DNA from: SAR324 cluster bacterium
Lineage (GTDB): Bacteria; SAR324; NAC60-12
Reading direction: 5' to 3'
Length of the DNA stretch: 64,000 bases
Assembly (NCBI GenBank): GCA_028281495.1
Contig: JANQJU010000069.1
Location: 93,716 to 157,715, forward strand
Shown in pieces: positions 60,118 through 64,000 of this stretch. Each line of letters starts with the position of its first letter. Positions within the stretch are counted from its first letter, which is position 1. Both the position numbers and the translations under genes were made by a program. Below the pieces are notes generated by a model. It made no database searches and was not told where the DNA came from. It saw only the letters and a list, made by a program, of their open reading frames with translations.

Positions 60118-63100
60118 ATGAGCGGAAATCTTGTCAAAAAACTCAACTTAACCCCTAAGGAGAAAAAGAGTTTAGGTAAGACTTTAGGACAAATCAAAAC
60201 AGTGAACGAATTTTTCAGTGATGTTCTGAAAGCCGGAAAAGGTGTCAATTTTGTGGAAGCCATCTGCGAAGCACTCCCCTGGACGGGCATTGTTGCGGAG
60301 GCCTTGAGCGATGCGGTCCCGCCCGTGCGTTTTGTCGTCAAGCTATTCGAAAAATTGAATGCTGTTCCTGACCCGGAAGGTTTGGCGTACCTAGCTTGTA
60401 CCATCGCGTACCAACGCTCCGTGGAACACGCTGTGTTGGCCTTAGAAAATGCAAAAGAATCCAAAAACGAAGATGGCCAAAAAGGGCGTTTGCAATCTCT
60501 CCAAGATCTGGAACAAAAGCTTGCCGAGCTTGAAGAGGCTGATACGGCTCAACACTACGACTTCCGAAAATTTTCCTTAGGCCATGCGCTGCACCATGAA
60601 TTCATCCAAGATGCGGACCGTGTCTTGCTCGTCTGTGCCGAAGCTTCTGGTTACTCCGAAGCCGAACAACGACAACTCCAAAACGAAGTCCATCAACGGT
60701 TTCGTATTCATTTCAAGACCCTGTTGGAGCATGGAGAATCCCGAACTAAATTTGCACCCCTCAAAGGATGGCTGACTCAGGAAGTCGCCGAAGATGCTTT
60801 AATCCACGAAGCCTTGGCCGAACATGCGGAGTACCAACGCCAACTGTTCCAAGAAAAACCCGTATTTGGCCACGAACCTTTTGCTTTAGCGCACGTATAC
60901 CAAGAGACCCAATGTGGCATATTGAAATGGGGACAGATCGACAAGAACAGTTCCAAGAAACCAGGACGAGTCGCTAGACCCGAACCTGAAATAGAATTTG
61001 AAGCAGCCGAGCGCATCGATGCTTTTCAAGAAAAACACGGAGGACGGCACTCCCTTCAGCAAACGGTGCTTGATTTATTGGGAGATCCTCAGTGCAAAGA
61101 ACCCATCATCATTCAAGGGGTAGCAGGATCGGGAAAGTCGGCGTTTACCCTGTGGTTGAGCACCGAATTGGTGAAACAAGGTTTGATTCCGATCCGAGTG
61201 TTATTGAAGGATTTGCGCTTGGAACGGGTCCGTCCGATCACCGAGATCTTGGCAGAATCGCTTCGTTTGCCCGAACTAGACGATCTTTCCCAGGCCGACC
61301 CGTTTGTGCAGTATCAAGGGTTGGATTATTTCCAAGAAGGAGACTTGTTCCAAGCCAGCAAAGTCCGGTTTGGTCAGGCTTGGATTTCACCCTACGTCTT
61401 GATTCTGGATGGTTGGGATGAAATCACCCTGGGAACCTCCGACGATTTCAAACGTCAGCTCGAACGCATTTTGCAGCAAGTGCGCACGGAATTCCTCCAC
61501 AACCGCAGAGTTTTAGTGCGCGTCCTCCTCACAGGTCGGCCTTCTACCGAACTTTCCGACATCCCATTTCTGCGGCAGGACACACCGATCCTCACCTTAC
61601 GTCCTCTCAGTCCCCAACATCTCGAAAGTTTGATTCAGCGCATGTCCGACTGTTCACAAAATCCTCCTTTGGAGGCTGCTGAGGACATGAAGTGGCAGCC
61701 CTTTCCAACCCAACTCTTTGTCTCGGTCTTAGAACAATATCAAAAGGCTTTTGAACTGTGGTGTTCTGGCAAAAGCTCCAGTGATTCCAAGACCCGAAGC
61801 TTGGAAGTATTGGGTCTGCCTTTGTTGGCTCATCTCGCCATTCGTTTGTTTGCCAAATCGCCGGAAGATATTGACAGATTGGTGAATGACCCCACCCAAC
61901 TTTACCAAAATTTAGTGCGCCTCACGTGCGGCAAAGCAGGCAAGTACGTTCAGACCGACGAAGAGCTGGACAACCCTCCACACCTGAAAGGCACAACCTT
62001 GCACCAGTTGTTGCATCAAACTGCGGTGGCAATGACTGTGTGTGGTCAAGAAAACATCTCCTATCAAGAACTGAGTCTACGCCTTGACTACACAGAAACC
62101 ACTTTGGACCACAAAGTTGGGCAAGCCACCCACGACAGCCCCCTGAGTCAACTGATGATCAGCTATTATTTCAAGGGCGGTCATCCTGACTTGGGATGCG
62201 AATTCCTCCATAAGTCTTTCCGTGAATACCTGTTTGCAGAAGCGGTGGTGGAACGTCTCAAACGCTATGGCTCCGAACAACAGGACGTGTTGCCCGAACG
62301 CATGCCCTATTGGAAAGACTTCGACGAATCCGATCCACGCTATAGCCTCATCCGCGATCTAGCTCCCATGCTCGCTCCCCAATGGTTGACACCCGAAGTT
62401 GTGAATCACTTGGGCACCTTGCTCTTGCTTGAAATCCAAGAAGCCGCACAAACTCCAAACACTTCTTTGGATATGAAAAGTTGGGAACACATCCGCGATG
62501 CTTTAGCCGATCTTTGGGATTGGTGGGCAGAAGGAGTGCATCTACGTCCTCAACCCTTCACCAATAAACGTAAGGTGTTGGAATTTGACCCCCCATTGAC
62601 TCAGGAATTGATCGAAGGTGCGATTCCTCAAGATTGGTCCAAAGGTGATCCACTCCCACCTCCTCCTCGCTTCACCACAATGGATGCGCATCTTGGCGAC
62701 GCGTTGTTTCGGCTGTGTGCTTGGGTGCATGGCTATGTGGCAGTGGCTCAAGGATGGAAGGCACCACTGTCCCGAGAAGGCGAACATGACCCAGACGGCA
62801 GCCGTCGCTATCAGTCCTGGTTCGTCCAAGAGCAACAGACATGGGTTTTATTTGCACCTTCAGGCAATTCAAGGGAGTACTTTCAAAATTATGTCAATCG
62901 CATCAATAGTGGCGGATGGCGTCCTTCTGGATTATTTCCTGCTGGTGCCTATCTGATTGGTGCCTATCTGAGTGATGCCGATCTTCGTGGTGCCGATCTT
63001 CGTGGTGCCGATCTGAGTGGTGCCTATCTTCGTGGTGCCGATCTGAGTGGTGCCTATCTTCGTGGTGCCGATCTTCGTGGTGCCGATCTGATTGGTGCCG

Positions 63101-63336
63101 ATCTGAGTGGTGCCGATCTGAGTGGTGCCGATCTGAGTGGTGCCGATCTTCGTGGTGCCTATCTGATTGGTGCCTATCTGAGTGGTGCCGATCTTCGTGG
63201 TGCCTATCTTCGTGGTGCCGATCTGAGTGGTGCCTATCTGATTGGTGCCTATCTGAGTGATGCCGATTTGCGAAGAGCAAATTATCAAGACGCCCGAATT
63301 TCCAAAGCACAATTGAAACAGGCAGTTTTAGAATGA
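60118..63336 (+). CDS. NACHT-type STAND NTPase with pentapeptide-repeat C-terminus
   Basis: A 1072-residue cytoplasmic protein in three parts. Residues 1-about 310: an uncharacterised helical domain with a hydrophobic stretch (EALPWTGIVAEALSDAVPPVRFVVKLF) that could be an effector or oligomerisation module. Residues about 325-720: a NACHT ATPase with Walker A GVAGSGKS (about 334-341), Walker B VLILDGWDEI (about 427-436) and sensor LLTGRPSTEL, and a helical segment with FLHKSFREYLFAEAVVERL. Residues about 942-1050: 22 regular pentapeptide repeats (A[DY]L[SRI]G) forming a right-handed quadrilateral helix. The ATG at 60118 has AAGGACGG before it; the ATG at 60040 has no ribosome-binding site. 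NACHT STAND proteins often act in antiphage defence or programmed death, but the target here is unknown. Confidence 0.85.
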   Translation: MSGNLVKKLNLTPKEKKSLGKTLGQIKTVNEFFSDVLKAGKGVNFVEAICEALPWTGIVAEALSDAVPPVRFVVKLFEKLNAVPDPEGLAYLACTIAYQRSVEHAVLALENAKESKNEDGQKGRLQSLQDLEQKLAELEEADTAQHYDFRKFSLGHALHHEFIQDADRVLLVCAEASGYSEAEQRQLQNEVHQRFRIHFKTLLEHGESRTKFAPLKGWLTQEVAEDALIHEALAEHAEYQRQLFQEKPVFGHEPFALAHVYQETQCGILKWGQIDKNSSKKPGRVARPEPEIEFEAAERIDAFQEKHGGRHSLQQTVLDLLGDPQCKEPIIIQGVAGSGKSAFTLWLSTELVKQGLIPIRVLLKDLRLERVRPITEILAESLRLPELDDLSQADPFVQYQGLDYFQEGDLFQASKVRFGQAWISPYVLILDGWDEITLGTSDDFKRQLERILQQVRTEFLHNRRVLVRVLLTGRPSTELSDIPFLRQDTPILTLRPLSPQHLESLIQRMSDCSQNPPLEAAEDMKWQPFPTQLFVSVLEQYQKAFELWCSGKSSSDSKTRSLEVLGLPLLAHLAIRLFAKSPEDIDRLVNDPTQLYQNLVRLTCGKAGKYVQTDEELDNPPHLKGTTLHQLLHQTAVAMTVCGQENISYQELSLRLDYTETTLDHKVGQATHDSPLSQLMISYYFKGGHPDLGCEFLHKSFREYLFAEAVVERLKRYGSEQQDVLPERMPYWKDFDESDPRYSLIRDLAPMLAPQWLTPEVVNHLGTLLLLEIQEAAQTPNTSLDMKSWEHIRDALADLWDWWAEGVHLRPQPFTNKRKVLEFDPPLTQELIEGAIPQDWSKGDPLPPPPRFTTMDAHLGDALFRLCAWVHGYVAVAQGWKAPLSREGEHDPDGSRRYQSWFVQEQQTWVLFAPSGNSREYFQNYVNRINSGGWRPSGLFPAGAYLIGAYLSDADLRGADLRGADLSGAYLRGADLSGAYLRGADLRGADLIGADLSGADLSGADLSGADLRGAYLIGAYLSGADLRGAYLRGADLSGAYLIGAYLSDADLRRANYQDARISKAQLKQAVLE
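62944..63273. repeat. 15-bp tandem repeats coding the pentapeptides
   Basis: About 22 units of 15 bp, built from a few unit types (GGTGCCGATCTTCGT, GGTGCCGATCTGAGT, GGTGCCTATCTGATT). The DNA identity is high, so copy number probably changes. Larger duplications are visible, for example the AYLIG-AYLSD pair at both ends. Confidence 0.85.
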
Positions 63337-63403
63337 GATAGAATTGGCGAACGGGCTGGCTTAAGCCCTAAGCCATTCTTCTGTGATTCTTGAGACTTAA
63401 TTT

Positions 63404-63433
63404 AAAATATCGTGAAATGCTTCACTCTGAAAA
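63404..63433. promoter_or_regulatory. Dispersed palindromic motif, copy 2
   Basis: Second copy of the 30-nt element near 1530, with one mismatch, containing GTGAA-N4-TTCAC. It lies about 140 bp upstream of the PD-(D/E)XK-type gene and 70 bp after the NACHT gene. Confidence 0.5.
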
Positions 63434-63572
63434 TTTCACACCAAGTCCGCTACACTGGTTGGTAGAAATTCGTGGGTACCTGAACCAACCGAAACGAAGC
63501 TCTACCACATCAAACCACACCACACGATATCACGAGGTACCAAAGGGAGAGCACGTTTCGAGAAAGTTGTAC

Positions 63573-64000
63573 ATGGCTGAAGAATCCAAAGAGATTCCCT
63601 TCCTTTCACATCCGGTCTTGGGAACGATTTTGAAAGAATGGCTCGCTCCCGCACAGATAGAAGTCGAAACCGATGTCCCCGTCTTGAAACAACCGCCTGA
63701 AGTGGACTTTGTATTATTTGCTGGTGAAGGTCATTCCACCTGGACCGATGCGCAACGTCAACGTTTGCCCGATGGCCTCCGAGAAACAAGGGTTTCTCAT
63801 GCCGTGGTCGAGTTCAAGTACACCGAATCTCTGAACGAGGATGCGTTTTTTCAAGCAAGCCAGTATTATTATAAGTATCGTGAGATGAACAAACTGACCC
63901 TCGAACAACTTTTAGGGGTGCTGATGGTGAGCAAAAGTTCGGTGACGGGAGTTTTGGAAGCGAGTCACTATCGTGAAGAACAACCCGGTGTGTATGTGAG
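63573..64000 (+). CDS. PD-(D/E)XK-type nuclease-like protein, 3' end outside window
   Basis: The first 142 residues of a protein whose frame is still open at the window edge. It shows the outline of a PD-(D/E)XK fold: a strand with D45 (PPEVDFVLF), then VVEFKYTES with E80-x-K82, and Q95-containing FFQASQYYYKY helix. This suggests a Rpn/YhgA-like or related restriction-type nuclease. The start ATG has AGAAAG ahead. It follows the NACHT gene by about 235 nt and shares the upstream palindromic motif with the small gene at 1642, whose tail repeats resemble those of such proteins. Defence or genome-rearrangement function is possible but cannot be concluded from half a gene. Confidence 0.6.
   Translation, partial: MAEESKEIPFLSHPVLGTILKEWLAPAQIEVETDVPVLKQPPEVDFVLFAGEGHSTWTDAQRQRLPDGLRETRVSHAVVEFKYTESLNEDAFFQASQYYYKYREMNKLTLEQLLGVLMVSKSSVTGVLEASHYREEQPGVYV

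Noticed and set aside
62903..63312. Two long antisense reading frames rich in HHSDRHHEDR and QIGTTKIGT
   Set aside because: They are produced by the 15-bp pentapeptide repeats of the NACHT gene, which leave all frames open; no ribosome-binding site or independent composition.
1..64000. tRNA, rRNA or riboswitch genes
   Set aside because: No cloverleaf, rRNA core or recognisable riboswitch consensus was found on reading; a covariance-model search would be needed to exclude small ncRNAs.

Overview
The window reads as chromosomal DNA of a free-living, respiring Gram-negative-type bacterium. Evidence: exported cytochromes c, two Sco-type copper chaperones, lipoproteins, a YfgM-like TPR protein and a complete housekeeping set (argG, trxB, rnhA, metF, aroDE, uvrA, an omega-like RNA polymerase subunit). 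Gene content (giant multicopper oxidase, ELWxxDGT repeat protein, TMTC-like TPR membrane protein, tandem UvrA) suggests a deep proteobacterial or delta/SAR324-like lineage, but nothing here fixes the taxonomy. I saw no rRNA, tRNA, CRISPR array or intact insertion sequence.

Layout. 1-3.2 kb: accessory stretch with the end of an AT-rich TPR gene, a HAD hydrolase, a small protein under a dispersed palindromic motif, an SRPBCC protein, a heme-binding-type DUF336 protein and a 32-bp tandem repeat. 3.2-7.3 kb: FabF-like ketosynthase translationally coupled to a MarR regulator, and a TMTC-like membrane/TPR protein. 7.5-14.6 kb: an oligopeptide ABC transporter whose oppB and oppC are separated by an inverted 2.2-kb block (ELWxxDGT lipoprotein plus decayed subtilase tail). 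14.8-21.7 kb: a head-to-tail duplicated UvrA of 1810 residues and an unknown helical protein. 21.7-25.3 kb: trxB, membrane-anchored cold-shock protein, argG and a membrane-anchored coiled-coil protein in one tight leftward operon. 25.4-33.2 kb: rnhA, a large membrane protein with a terminator-like hairpin inside its 5' end, omega-like and YfgM-like genes, two exported proteins, metF, a DUF938 methyltransferase and a STAS protein.

33.5-59.2 kb is an almost unbroken rightward array. It starts with a 2257-residue MofA/McoA-type multicopper oxidase followed by a beta-propeller protein, two Sco proteins and a cytochrome c/periplasmic-binding fusion, plausibly an extracytoplasmic metal- or organic-oxidising system with its copper loading and electron exit. 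aroDE then overlaps a biosynthetic-looking run: two paralogous small beta-barrel-like proteins, an acyl-CoA-dehydrogenase-like flavoprotein, two paralogous LLM flavin monooxygenases, a PhyH dioxygenase, a GT8 glycosyltransferase and a methyltransferase. A phosphate-type ABC transporter (pstSCA plus a PstB fused to a low-molecular-weight phosphatase), a ChbG-like deacetylase and a GT2 glycosyltransferase close the array. 59.3-64 kb is accessory again: a lipoprotein cytochrome c on the other strand, a NACHT-pentapeptide repeat protein, and the start of a PD-(D/E)XK-type protein that carries upstream the same palindromic motif seen near position 1530.

A recurring feature is short tandem duplication (10-38 bp) at gene ends and in intergenic gaps, often copying the stop-codon region of the gene before it, and in-frame 10-, 15- and 102-bp repeats inside genes. 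Functional statements about the oxidase and the biosynthetic run are inference from family membership and gene order.
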